Assembly (NCBI GenBank): GCA_025738555.1
Contig: JAOVFP010000018.1
Location: 2,480,001 to 2,544,000 of the forward strand
Reading direction: 5' to 3'
Length of the DNA: 64,000 bases
Origin: Cyathus striatus
Taxonomy: Eukaryota; Basidiomycota; Agaricomycetes; Agaricales; Nidulariaceae
Position numbers and translations under genes: made by a program
In this document: positions 34,219 through 46,262 of the stretch, piece after piece
Layout: each line of letters starts with the position of its first letter
Numbering within the stretch: position 1 is the stretch's first letter
The notes under the pieces: model-generated
Databases searched by the model: none
Told to the model about the DNA's origin: nothing
Seen by the model: only the letters and a program-made list of their open reading frames with translations

Positions 34219-35808
34219 CTAATATGTAGCCTCAGGATAAGTGGTATAACCAACAGCCAAGTCCTTCTCGTCCTTACCCCACTGCAAGTGAGGAATATCG
34301 GGGTGGTTATCCAAAGGCTTGCCGTGCTGGGCGCGTTTAGCAAGATCCGGGTGGGTGATCCAGTTGAAACCGATTGCGATCGCGTCAACCTTTTTGGAGG
34401 ATATTAACGTCGCACCTTCTTCGGGGGTAACATCGACGTTCACGAAGATCTTGGAGTTCTTGATGAGTGGAGCGTAGGTTTCGATGATGTCGTGTTGAGT
34501 AGCACGGCCTTTGCCTATACAATCAAACAGTTTAATAATGAGATAATATCTGAAGAGAGACGACTGACCATCGACGACAGGATCAAGCTTTGCAGAGTAT
34601 CTCATGAGCTCGATGTACGAAAGTCCGAGTTTGTCGGCTTCCTTGATGAAGTATGAATATGTTTCAATAGTATCTTCGAGAGGCATTCTATACAGACATC
34701 AGCAGGTTATTAAGTAACGTATTAGAGCCATTCCACGTACCCAACATCATTGTAGCCACCGGCAGGGCTCAACTTGATGGAAACATTCTCTCCAAATACT
34801 TCCTTGACGGCCTTGATAACTTCGAGTCCAAATCTGCTTCGATTTTCTGCGCTGCCACCCCACTTATCAGTGCGCTGATTAGAGCCTTTGTCGAAGAATT
34901 GAGTAATAAGGTAGCCGTTGGCTCCGTGCACTGATATGAAAGGTAATTAACCAATATCACGGACAAAACGAGCCGACCAGTTGAGCGTACATTCTACACC
35001 ATCAAATCCAGCCTCCTTAGCGATCACAGCAGCGTCCTTGTACAATTTGACGAGAATAGAAGGATCTTCGACTGCAGTGGGCTATTGTATTGAACATTAG
35101 GCTATGGAAGATGAGAATATCTCTGAACTATGCTTACGGTAACGTATCCGGGCTTGCCAGGAAGGTGCCTGAAGAGACCACCTTCAGCTGCGACAGCGGA
35201 AGGAGCGTACACAGGCTATTACTGAAGTTAGCAACGAAGGAAGAATAGCTATTATATAGTAAACTCATCACTCCAGCGAGTTTCTGTTCGGGAGCATCAG
35301 GGTGGGACACGCGTCCGACTTAAAAAAGAGATGCGTAAATATATCAGATGGTCGAATATATATCAATAAACTCACGATGCCAGATCTAAAGAGAGAAACA
35401 TGATCAGCGACGTAGGAGGCACATAAGTAGTATAACAAACCTGTGCGTAAATTTTGGAACCTTCTTCGTGAACGGCGTCAACGATTTTCTTCCATCCTGC
35501 GGCTTGCTCCGAGTTCCAGATACCTGGAGCATGTGGCCATTCGGTTCTAGGACATGGTTTAGAATAATTAACATAAACGAGAATAATGAAGCATTATACC
35601 CTTGTCGCGTAACTAACGCGCCTTCGGTGACGATGAGTCCAGCACCGCCGCGAGCACGCTGGACATAGTATTCTTTCATAATGTCGTTAGGAATAGTGCC
35701 AGGAGCACGATTCCTCGTCAAGGCAGACATGGTGATACGATTGGGAATCGTAGTCGACCCAATCTTGAGAGGGGTGAAAAGTGCTGAAGTGACTGAAGTA
35801 GCAGACAT
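34219..35808 (-). CDS. Old Yellow Enzyme, copy 2, one altered splice donor
   Basis: Nine exons on the minus strand as in copy 3, start at 35808 (MSATSVTSALFTPLKIG), stop at 34219. Active-site HGANGYLITQFF, NQRTDKWGGSAENRSRF and the C-terminal VDAIAIGFNWITHPDL are intact, and no frameshift was found. The donor of intron 4 is ATGAGT instead of GTGAGC (near 35292). A GT three bases upstream (GGA|GTGATG) could be used instead and would only drop one Val, so the gene may still work. OYE enzymes are soluble FMN flavoproteins that reduce the C=C bond of enones with NADPH. The last intron here is also open in frame. Confidence 0.75.
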
Positions 35809-35885
35809 TTTGTCAGGGGGTTTGGTTGAGTGAAAAGAGGATATGAGTTAGCTGTTTGCTTGCTGGTTGAATCATTATCGGGTGA

Positions 35886-35893
35886 CTTTTATA
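35886..35893 (-). promoter_or_regulatory. TATA box of OYE-2
   Basis: TATAAAAG on the minus strand, 78 bases before the start codon, in the position of the OYE-1 and OYE-3 boxes. Confidence 0.55.
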
Positions 35894-37194
35894 CATGGCC
35901 AGCCGTCGCTAGAACAGAGACGCATACTACAGTTTACAGTGTTCAGAAAGACATTATTCATCTCCTACGTTATTGCGCTTACTGGGTTGACTGACTGATT
36001 ACATCGATCAGCGCTCAGCTCGATGATCAGTTTATGGTAATCGTTCCGATCGTCGTAAGGCTTGGTTGCCTTTCTCGGGTTCCTTCGGTAGCGTAAGTTG
36101 CTTTGAAGGTAATAATATCCCAGGGATCATAGTACACGGTACCGCGGTGAGTAAACCAACCATGGGAATGACTACCCTTTCGGGGCCTTGTACATAAGTC
36201 TCGAAGATGACATGAAAGGGTAGTCACAAATTGAAGAAGCTCGCTTGATAATGGTGACCCCCTCATTTGGCAAAAGCTTTTGATGTAAATAGATATCATG
36301 TCATTAGAAATGAGTCAGGCAAGGTCAGGCACGTGCGTCTAGTAACTAGTTCAGTTACGTACTCATACTGGTGCTTTGCATGTACTTAACTACGACTTTG
36401 GCCGACACTGAGAGCGGCATACAAGATAAGCAAAATATATTTGGCCTCGTTTTATTGGATATTTGTATTGAGAATATTCCAAGCAATTTCGTTACGAGGA
36501 CTGTTATGATACATGTACACATCTGAACTTGAAGAATATTCCAGCTTAGCTGAAACGCCGAGTTCATCTGGTTTTCATAGCGCCTACTTAGATCTTCCCA
36601 GAACCCTTCACGCTATATTACTCGGCATGCAGGGCCACTAAATTAAAATTGAATACATGTTTGTTACAATAAGAAACGGATAATACTAAGGATAAGATAG
36701 TAAAGGGAATCTCTAATGTGATGTGTATCGTTCTTCTTCTGTGACTTTCTGTTGTCGGTGGTTGCAGCATAGTAGACGTAAGATGCCATCTCGTGCTGCA
36801 TTAGGGCACTATGTATATTATAACGTAAAGAACGTCTAGGGTGGCCAAATCAATGATTCTACAGTGTTTCGAGGGAACAGGATAATACAAGCACAGCACT
36901 AAGCAAAATTGACACAAAGTTTATAGTCGTGGAATTATACTAAATTTAAGATAGCCCGTTAATCATATTCTACAGAATCCCAAAGTCCTCAACAAAAGAA
37001 ACTAAAAGAAGTAATGAGCAAGTTGAAATAACGAATGGTGTTTTGATACTATACTGAGTTATGAAAAGAGAGACAACTAAGACCTGAATAGCTAATGAAG
37101 AGTGAGCAATACGAATACCTGAAATTGTAATAAAATATACCTATACCGTAGCTCCGAACATCAGCCTCGATCCCTACTACTACACCATCACCAC
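35894..37194. other. Intergenic
   Basis: The first 450 bases resemble the upstream DNA of OYE-1 and OYE-3 (for example CTCCTACGTTAT and GATCATCTTCGAG-type words) and then lose similarity. The remainder is AT-rich without a supportable gene. Confidence 0.45.
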
Positions 37195-38654
37195 TTACAA
37201 CATCATGTCAAAATCAACTTGGCAAGCCCTCAAACAACTGAGACCCGCAACGCAGAGTAACACCACTATCGCATGACTTGGAGTCTGTATCGCTTTCATA
37301 TCCACTAGACTGACTTCCGCCTGCTTGTTCAATATCAGCCACTCTACAAAATTTCATCTTTAGTATTCAAACTTACCCTCGGATTCGTCTGTTATATCCC
37401 CCTTACCGCTGGCTGGAACCTTGCATTTCTGCACTTGCTTGCCAGATTAAGTTTATGAAAGGATGTGATCTCGAGATAAGCACTCACTATAGATAGCTGT
37501 GTTCGCGTTGCCTCTACCCGCAGGAACTAGTGCTACCGTACCTGTTGAAATAAATTAATCATGAAATACACAATCTAAGAAAAATATATACTTTTGTTAG
37601 CCTGCTTATAGCTTGTACTACCAACTCCTATGGGAAGCGACTTGGTGGCTATATACAAACAAGGTAAGTGGTGAGATATATTCATGTCTTTCAGACAAAT
37701 GACTCACTACCGCTACGTTCAGCCGCCGGAACCTGGACTACCGAACCTGATGCGATGTAAGCTACGATAGAGCACAGCTTTGGATATAAAACCTTACATT
37801 CATCAGCCACACCCACATTACCGACTCCTGTGGGAAGCGAGACTGCGTGGAACCGGTCAGACGCGGAAACTTATCTTTGATGACAACTATACTTACTCCG
37901 TGAGCGCGTTTCGGTATTGCCTGGGATTGTCGGTGGGCCCGTTTTAGTCATCTTATTGCCAACAGCGGAAACCAGGTCTACCGAACCTGAATCACAGAAA
38001 TAGTAATATAGCTCACACTCAATGACAACTGAAGCTCACTCTTGTTAGCCTTCCTACAGTACATGCTCCCAGCTCTCACAGGATTCGTGGTCGGAAGAGA
38101 TCTACCAGTCGCTATGTACAAAACGAATCAGTCATAATAAGTATCCTCAAGTCAAAGACTCACTACGGCCGTCTGTCTTCGTGCTGCATCCAACAGCAGA
38201 AGTAGAACATGTAAGACAATCGCCAATAGGGGCCGATCCTGATGCACGGGATAAGCTACGAAGTACCGAAGTACACCGACCACTACTGCTTACCTCGGTG
38301 TATGAGTAGCCTTGGCATGTTCACATTGCGTTGGGTTGTCGAAACTCTTCTGATAACTGCGGCTCCTGCGCGAAGTCAGAGGCAAGATCAAAGTAACACA
38401 CTCAGCCACACAGAATACTCACCTGTTCCTGGATTATAGTTCTTGCTTCCAACAAGAATACTATTGTCTGAAATAAAGACAAGAATGACACTTCCAGCTA
38501 AAAATAATGCGAAGAGGAAAGCACACGTACGAACTATAGGATTGACTTTCAGTTCCGGAACAACATGATCGTCATTGTGGCACCTGACACGTCTGCACAG
38601 GTTGCGAGCTGCTTTTACAAATTTACGCGCGAGTCTTTTAGGAACGGAAACCAT
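37195..38654 (-). CDS. Two-membrane-segment protein encoded by symmetric mini-exons
   Basis: Eleven exons on the minus strand: 38654-38423, 38365-38294, 38238-38167, 38111-38040, 37986-37897, 37842-37798, 37746-37711, 37648-37592, 37541-37488, 37419-37407 and 37309-37195. Every intron has GT...AG ends (50-97 bp) and every phase agrees, giving 285 residues. Exons 2 to 9 are all bounded by phase-1 introns and have lengths divisible by three (72, 72, 72, 90, 45, 36, 57, 54). Residues about 48-66 (LFALFLAGSVILVFI) form a membrane segment after a basic N-terminus; near the C-terminus AIVVLLCVAGLSC is a second one. Between them are alternating related motifs: (T)xSLPxGVGS...ANK (exons 4, 6, 8) and S(S/T)VxxVPA (exons 5, 7, 9). 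No family was recognised. The structure suggests duplication of exon pairs and could allow exon skipping without frameshift. Confidence 0.68.
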
Positions 38655-39293
38655 TATCAGAAGAGAGGGTAGGAGACAGCAGGTAGAGGAGCTTTAAAGA
38701 CGGTGGTGGAAGGAGAGCAAGAGCCGTGTCTGAGACTGAGCAGAGCGAACGGAGTTTCGTTTGATATTGAATAGCTAAATCTTGTCCGTGTCTCAGTGAG
38801 TTTCTGATCATTTCTTCCAACCAGTATAGATTAACGTCAATATCCTATCCTCATAGTCCAAGATATCTGAACACAGCTATTCATCTTCACATTGCCATTC
38901 GAAAGGCTCCATTTTCAGATTTTCACGAAACGTTTTCGTGCCATGCTGGCACGTCCTCTGCTGTTGTAGATGAGTACGATCGTAACCATCAGGTCTGTTT
39001 CTCTGAAATATAACTTCCAGAAAGTAGTTTTCTGACCATTCAGTACTTCGGTAGGTTAAGTAGACTCTAGAGACACGGCTGCAGTCGAGGACGGTGCACT
39101 GCAAGGGCGCCCCGGGTCGTCAATCATGTGCTCGCTGACGCAATGGAACGCAAGTTGATGAGCGGCCCACGCGGCCCGCTGGTTGTTCTTCCTTTCCCCC
39201 CAAATGACCGCAACATGCCTATCGCACGAACTGGCTCCTTTATCGATCCGACCACCATCTATTCGACTTTAAATCATCCAGAAACTCTCCAGA
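38655..39293. other. Divergent intergenic region
   Basis: Lies between the mini-exon gene (minus) and the aldo-keto reductase (plus). It contains purine-rich stretches near 38690-38720 and GC-rich sequence around 39095-39190. A 67-residue frame (39128-39331) overlaps the reductase start out of frame and is disregarded. Confidence 0.45.
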
Positions 39294-41043
39294 ATGTCTT
39301 CACCAACTGTCAAGCTCAACAACGGCATTGAAATCCCGCTAGTGGGGCTAGGTGTGTTTCAGCTTTCATCACGACACGCCGTAAACGTTCGTGGTGAGTA
39401 TTCATAGATAAGAAACTGAATTCGCTCTATACCGACAGGAACCTGGCAATCTCCTCCAGAGGAAGTTTCTGCAGCTGTTTCATATGCCATGAAGGAGGCT
39501 GGATATAGGCATGTAGACTGTGCATGGTAAGAATACACTTCTATTGCAAGTTAGAATGAACCTTCGTGGAAGTCGTCGTTGAGTGATAACGATTGACCCT
39601 GGTACTTTGCAGGGCCTATGGGAATGAAAAGGACGTCGGAAAGGGAATTCGAGACTCTGGGGTCCCTAGGTCTGAAATATTCGTATGCCTTTTATTATCT
39701 CACCCCCCACCTTCGCGGACAACGTATCTGACAGCTTTGGGACACAGATTACGAGCAAGCTCTGGGGTACATGGCACTCGCGCGTTGAAGAATGCCTTGA
39801 CCAGACTCTCGCCAACCTCGGAACTGATTATCTCGATTGTGAGTTCGCAACTTGGGCCGAGATGCTGCTTAGATCCGTCTAGCATCATCGGAGGTGATAG
39901 CAACATTTAAGTATTTACTAACCATCTGTCATTCTCATGCAGTGTACCTAGTTCATTGGCCTGTACCTCTCAATCCCAAAGGGAACCACCCTGTCTTCCC
40001 TACGCTTCCAGATGGCAAACGTGACGTAGATCACTCATGGGACCTCAAAGACACCTGGAAGCAGATGGAAGCGGTACTCTCAAAGGGTAAGTTCTCCACA
40101 CTTGCGCGCGCGCATTTATCAGATTGGTAATGGCACGCCGGCACGCGCACGCGCCGCTCAGCGCCTGCTATGCGCGACAATCATCTGTTATCAAACCGAC
40201 TGACTCGGCATCGTTCCCAGGTAAAGTTAAGGCCATTGGCGTGTCCAATTTCTCAGAGGCCAAACTCGAAGAGATCATACCAACTGCGGAGGTGATCCCT
40301 GCCGTCAACCAAGTAAGTAGAAGTCTTCATCACCCGCCAGCGCCGAACGACGGCTGTTGCCCTCTCTGAACATGACATACTGACTCATATGCTCTCTTAC
40401 TCAGCTCGAGATCCACGTATACAACCCACAGCACGAACTCGTATCGTACCTCAAGTCTAAGGGGATCGTTCCCCAAGCTTACTCCCCTCTTGGATCTACG
40501 AAGTCTCCTCTCCTCTCTGACGAGGTGGTTACCGGCATCGCTCAAAAACATTCCTTGCAAACTTCCGATGTCTTGCTCGGCTATCTAGGTAATGTTTCCA
40601 TCGCATCACTGCCCGCACATGCGCGTTCTACTAGGGAAGCTAAATAAACGGCTAATTGTTCTACCTCTGTGTTCCTCCATTCAGTCGCGAAGGGAGTCGT
40701 CGTACTTCCCAAGTCGGTCACGCCTGCACGTATCGCCTCCAACTTGACGGGAGCTGTAGCAGCGTCGAAGAAGCTGGACTCAGATGATATCAAGAAGCTT
40801 GATGGCCTGGCCGCTGAAGGGAAGCAGAAAAGGTCCGTATCTGTTCTGCCTCAAACAACTCTCCAACTCTGCTAAAAGTTTATTTTACTGCATCCTTTAG
40901 ATTTATCACGCCACCTTGGCGTACGTATTCTCTAATTCTTCTACCTGAGAGTTCAAATTGCTTATTGAGGCCTTTCTCCTTTCGCTTTGTTTCATCCTGC
41001 AGCCGTCGACCTTGGGTTCGCCAACTGGCCTAAGCTCCTGTAA
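39294..41043 (+). CDS. Aldo-keto reductase
   Basis: Ten exons: 39294-39351, 39439-39526, 39613-39682, 39748-39838, 39943-40086, 40221-40312, 40405-40588, 40685-40832, 40901-40920 and 41003-41043. All phases fit, giving 311 residues, the normal family length. It begins with VKLNNGIEIPLVGLGTW. The catalytic tetrad is visible: Asp in RHVDCAWAYGNE, the following Tyr, Lys in SKLWGTW and His in YLVHWPVPLNP. The NADPH-site regions IGVSNFS, PQAYSPLGS and VLPKSVTPARI are present. It is a soluble (beta/alpha)8 oxidoreductase reducing aldehydes or sugars. The substrate is not shown by the sequence; the neighbouring inositol oxygenase makes D-glucuronate, which some fungal enzymes of this class reduce to L-gulonate (inference). 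Intron 5 is unusually long (134 bp) with a GCGCGC run. Confidence 0.92.
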
Positions 41044-43050
41044 TCAGCTGATTTCCGGGGAGGGTGAAAATTTCCCATGGGCCGGAGGCAATAGCAACTG
41101 CCTTGCGCTTTCTTCAATTGTCTCCAATTGACTCATGACATGGCTTAAGCGATTACACTTGTATCACAGATTAACCTTATCTTCAAACACGACGTTCAAA
41201 ATACCAAATTCTAATTTTCTGTTATAGCGCCGGGCTGAGCGGACATATATGAAAGAGAGTCTACCTTCCCAATATCATTACATTGCTGGTCTTTCTTTAG
41301 TTCACCTTTTTCTCATGCTGACGGATGATAATTGAGGATAGATTTCATCCGCTAGGGTTTGACCTTTGAGTGGCGCCTCTGATTCTGAGAATATGAAGAC
41401 ACACATGCTGCCGCCATCGACATCAACTCCACTGAGAGTACATGTTCTCGGCTTGTCTGGGTACCGCGTCGACCGCGGAGACATGGGTCAAGACCCGCTC
41501 GTTGTAATAACGATGATGTACTCCAGCGTCCTACCGACAGGGCCAACGCGATGCTACAACTGAAGCAGAGAACGTTGAAGTTTCAGTCCCAGGAATGCGA
41601 AATCGGACACGCCACAAGTATGGTAGAATCTAACCTGTCTCTTGTGTACGCGCCTGGAGCACAATACAGAGCAGTAACCCCAACGCGTAGGGGGACGATC
41701 GCGACCCTCATAGCTGTGCACAGAAGTCCAGACTTCAGTAGTAGGTATCAGCAACACTTTCCAGCTGAAATGTCTTCTCAACAAGGGTGATCTAGCGGCA
41801 AACTTAAGTTCATGGATGTAAAATTAGGTTGAAGCTACCTAATTCATTGCATCATCTTAGTGACACAAAAGTGCCGCCGTCTCAAGTGTGTGTGATGCGG
41901 CAAACTTATTCGGATAGGGTGAGTCCCCCGCTTTGCTATGTATGGGGCGCGCGGGTACCTGCTGATACAAACACGATATGAACTTGGGAAATCCACGCCG
42001 ATCGCTCAACTCGCGTGGCGGTAAGCATTGCTAACCTGCTTCAACTTTTAGTTCAATGCAAAGGATAGGAGGAGTAAGCGGCCATGTGGGCAAAGGGCTG
42101 TGAGTTGAGATTTTCGATATACATACAGCGAAGCGTACACATAATGAAACGGACCCTGAAGGTTCTCTGAAAGGGCTCCATATCGTCACTAAGCAAAACT
42201 TTGACGGATCCGCCCGGACCTTTTTCGGGCAACACGACCATCCAAATGGTGAAGCGGCGACTGGTCGGGGTATTTGCTATGGTAAAGGTATCCCGCCCGA
42301 CGCTTAGGACGGCATCTCACTCATCACGAACTTAGGATTATACTTGTATCGGGCATCTCCATTGCTTTCTTTATGAGATCCTACAAAGATCCTGTCAAGA
42401 TTTCTCGCTCACAATCGAGCTTTGCTTCCTGAAGAACGTTGCAAACAGGGAAGCGGGCAGTAGTGCAGTAGGAAAGAGTCATGCCTGTCTCAGTCGACTC
42501 ATTGAGCGCCGCCACATCTCAGCGACAAGAAATGCGATTATAGCGAATCATTTTGGATGAAATTCTTTGGAATTGCAGTGGGAATCTTGGGTTCTAACTG
42601 GGGAATATCTCAGGGCCCTGAATAGCCATGCGAGACTTCCATGGTAACCACGTGGCAATAGAGTTATGTGACTGTTTCGTTTGTCAACGTTACACCTTGT
42701 CACGCGTGACATAGGTGCCTTGAGATCTCGGATGGGATACCATTTAGATGACCCTCAATTGCCACCCCACCAAATCCATTTGAAACTATGGAAAAATTTG
42801 GAAGGAATCATGAATATCTTTCAGAGATCCAATTCGATCCTGCAGATTAGCGTCAGATTCATAGCTATCTAGGTCGAAACATTCAACCGCCCATCATTGG
42901 AAAGTCCTCATAAAGCCTGCGGACGACGGTACCAATCCCTTCACAACCTCACAACCCATCTCTTTCTCCTCTTCAAGTGGTCTCAGTTCCTCTTAGACTC
43001 CTAATCTCCTGCTTATTCTTAATATCTTGTTATCTGTATCTCAACACACA
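41044..43050. other. Intergenic, 2 kb, no gene recognised
   Basis: Opposing short frames at 41302-41790 and 42053-42241 lack domains or splice signals and overlap each other. The final 150 bases are C/T-rich (CTCTTCAAGTGGTCTCAG and similar), as expected just upstream of a fungal start codon. Confidence 0.45.
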
Positions 43051-44346
43051 ATGCCTGCTATGATCCCCAGCACTGTCAGCGTTCACCAGTTCGAGGAAAC
43101 CTCCGACGCGATTGATGATGGTATGGTTTCGTGCTTGCTTTCATTATCTTTTACTTATCCTCTTCTTTAGTCAATGTCCTTCGAGGAAGAATGTGGAACG
43201 AAGACTCCGAGTTCGACCAAGAAAAAGACAAGACTAAATTCCGCGACTACGATTCTGCCTGCGATCGCGTCAAGGCCTTCTACAAGGAACAACACGGTAT
43301 GTTCTCAGTTGTGGCCTCAAGATTTGTACTTACGCATCGTATTGTAGAAAAGCAAACTGTTGAATTCAACATTCAGGCCCGCGTTAACTTCAAAAACCGG
43401 GAGCGTATCTGCATGAGTGTGTGGGAGGCCATGGAGATGCTTAACACTCTCGTCGACGACTCCGATCCAGATGTACGTTTATGTTTCACTTCGAGTCCTG
43501 GCCATTTGTTCTGAAACCTATATTTATTCGACAGACTAGTCTTACTCAGATTGAGCATCTTCTCCAGACCGCAGAGGCTATTCGAAGGGACGGGAAACCT
43601 GAATGGATGCAGGTTCGTAATAACATTACTCCGGCAGTTTCATTTTTCTGATATCATCATTTGATTAGGTCACTGGTCTTATTCATGACCTTGGAAAGCT
43701 CCTTTTGCTTCTTGGCTCGGAGGGCCAGTGGGATGTTGTTGGGGTAAGTTTCTTGCCGCTCATTGTCACCCACCAACTCAAATTTATTGACTCCTTCATC
43801 CCTGCAGGACACCTTCGGTACATTTCATTTCTTCCGTTTAACGCTTGATAGACTCTAACATCTCCGTTTAGTCGTTGGATGCAAATTCGCAGAGAAGTGC
43901 ATCTACCCCGAGACCTTCGCTGCGAACCCTGACTCCCAGGATGCTGTGTACTCATCCGAATTTGGTATCTACAAACCGCACTGCGGTTTGGACAATGTGA
44001 TGCTTTCGTGGGGACATGATGAGGTACGTACGCGCTAGTGAATTTTCCTTTCGCCCCTTTTGATCTTCGTCTCCGACAGTATCTCTACAACGTTGTCAAG
44101 GATCAGAGCACTCTTCCTGATGAGGCCCTTGCTATGATCCGCTACCACAGCTTCTACCCCTGGCATAGGGAGGGTGCCTACCGCCATCTCTGCAACGAAA
44201 AGGACGAGCAGCTTCTTGCAGCTGTCCAGGTGTTCAACCCTTACGATTTGTACAGCAAGAGCGATGAACCCTGCGACGCCGCTACTCTCCGCCCCTACTA
44301 CGAATCTTTGATTGCTAAGTTCTTCCCGCCCGAACTTGACTGGTAA
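43051..44346 (+). CDS. myo-Inositol oxygenase
   Basis: Eight exons: 43051-43120, 43171-43296, 43348-43472, 43535-43612, 43669-43743, 43808-43817 (only 10 bases), 43872-44023 and 44080-44346. All phases fit, giving 300 residues, the normal size. The enzyme (EC 1.13.99.1) cleaves myo-inositol with O2 to D-glucuronate at a di-iron centre. Landmarks are [20 protein letters not shown] near the start, [19 protein letters not shown], and the iron-ligand motifs [18 protein letters not shown] and [25 protein letters not shown] and the substrate-binding region are complete. The C-terminus ends FPPELDW, typical of the family. It lies between an aldo-keto reductase and a HAD phosphatase on the same strand. 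Confidence 0.96.
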
Positions 44347-44870
44347 ATCCTGGTGATTCCACGCCCGCCGCTCACACCGAGGCCGCTCAATACCGCTATT
44401 CTTGTAAACAGGAACTACTTCGACCTTCTGCTCTGTTTATAGACTTACTCGCTATCATTTCTTTTGCACTAATATCTCGATTGTATCGCTTTCACATTGC
44501 AGCTCTACTCTTTCATCTGTCCTTCATAGACACCTTCGGTACCATGGATACTTGGCTGATCCTTTAGACTGCCTATCCAGGAAAACCATATATCATAATT
44601 CCTCTAGTACATTTGTAATGTATCCATATATCTTTGCTACTCCGTCGTATATATTGTGAATATATTTATTGTGTCCATATTACATTACTCGGCGTTCGTG
44701 AGCAGAAAAAAAGATTCGATGCCGACTTATAATTAGTTAGTTTATTACGCTGATCATTTTACATTTTCCTTGGGCTGATCGATCGCGTATAGCAGTGTAA
44801 ACAGGCGCCTGACCATCGTCTTTAACGACGTCCATCATCATCCATCATCTCCCCGCTACCGATATCACAA
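44347..44870. other. Intergenic between inositol oxygenase and HAD genes
   Basis: Contains the 3' flank of the oxygenase and the upstream region of the HAD gene. AT-rich with TATATA words near 44645-44670; no gene. Confidence 0.5.
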
Positions 44871-46262
44871 ATGTCCGAGACAGCTGCACCCGAGAGTACC
44901 CTCCCGTATCCGCCTGTTCATAAAGACAAGAAATTTGTCGTACTGTCCGATTGGTTTGTCTGCACAGTTCAACATTCTTTCTACCTATCTAGCCTCTATC
45001 TCTGCCCATCGCCGTGTCTGACCGTTCGCTGTACAGGGATGGCACGATAACAACCTATGACTCGAATGATTGTGAGAGCTTGTTCTCTTGTCATCCTATC
45101 TTTGCTCTGCGCAGATGGGGATGACATGAAAAGATTTCAACTAACGTCTCATATCAGACATGACCGACAACCTGGGATTCGGAAAAGAGAAGAGAAGAGC
45201 AGGGAATCTAGATGTCCTTTCTGGACGGGCGACATTCAGGTACGTTTGCTATCGTCTTCTTCTACCCATCTAACTAACTCTTGATGTGATTACAGAGATG
45301 CCTTCCGGGAGATGCTCAAGAGCGTCGTCGCAAACGGCCACTCCTTTGAGGAATGCAAAGAAATCCTTAGGAAGGGTATGGGGTCTTGTTTCAGCCTCTC
45401 AGGACCTCTATTGGCTAACTCTTCCCGCCGGTAGACATCAAGCTTGATGCCGGGTTCAAAGTGTTCTATGCGTGGTGTAAGGAGAATGATATCCCCGTCA
45501 TTATCGTGTCTAGGTGAGCACTTTCATGGCCATAGAGGCTGGACCCCGCTGTAGCCGCCATGAATGCCAGCAATGACTAATCTTCTACCATCTGTTCACA
45601 GCGGGATGGCTCCCTTGATTCGCGCAGTCCTCTCAAATCTAGTCGGAGATGAAGCCGCTCAAGAAATCGAGATTATTGCTAATGACGCAATCATCCATTC
45701 GGATGGTAGCTGGGAAATCCAGTACCGGCACCCTTCAAGGTACATACGATTTTTTCGTTGCTGTGCTTTTCCGGTAGTGCTGTATTGTTCGCGGGTTTGC
45801 ATGTTATTATCAGACCAGCATTACGGCAGGTACCCTTATGATTTCCGCAGTGTATCCCCCTGATAAAAATAACTTGATTCGAGGGCTGATGGTTTCTTTT
45901 CATAGCGGATTTGGGCACGACAAATCCCAGGCCATCCTTCCTTACAGAGACCTTGAACATCCGCCTACCCTCTTTTTCTTCGGAGATGGTGTGTCAGGTT
46001 CGTACTGTCTCCCTTCCCCGCTCCACAAAAAGTATTTTAAACTGATCTTGTCAACGCTATAGATATTTCGGCGGCCAAACACGCTGATGTTCTCTTTGTC
46101 AAGGAGAAACCCGGTGGCGAGAACGATCTAGCTGCTTATTGCACAAGAGAGAGCATCAGACATGTTCTATTCGAGGATTTCTCCAAGGCGCTACCTATCG
46201 TACAATCTATTGTCGAGGGAAAGAAGTCTGTTGATGAAGTTGTTGGTTTCCCTGTGGCTTAA
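44871..46262 (+). CDS. HAD-superfamily phosphatase (MtnX/PSPase-like, resembling yeast YNL010W)
   Basis: Eight exons: 44871-44953, 45037-45071, 45158-45239, 45296-45375, 45435-45513, 45602-45739, 45906-45997 and 46063-46262. All phases fit, giving 262 residues. The nucleophile motif is VVLSDWDGTITTYD (DxDGT), motif II is IVSSGMAPL, and motif IV is FFFGDGVSDISAAKHAD. The short cap begins DNLGFGKEKRRAGNLDVL. These place it in the phosphoserine-phosphatase/MtnX-like part of the HAD family. Yeast YNL010W, the closest recalled type, removes phosphate from glycerol-3-phosphate; the substrate here is unknown. No targeting signal is seen. Confidence 0.88.

Noticed and set aside
41302..41790. Gene between the reductase and inositol oxygenase
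   Set aside because: Overlapping frames on both strands of 60-79 residues with no domain, no splice sites and no codon pattern.
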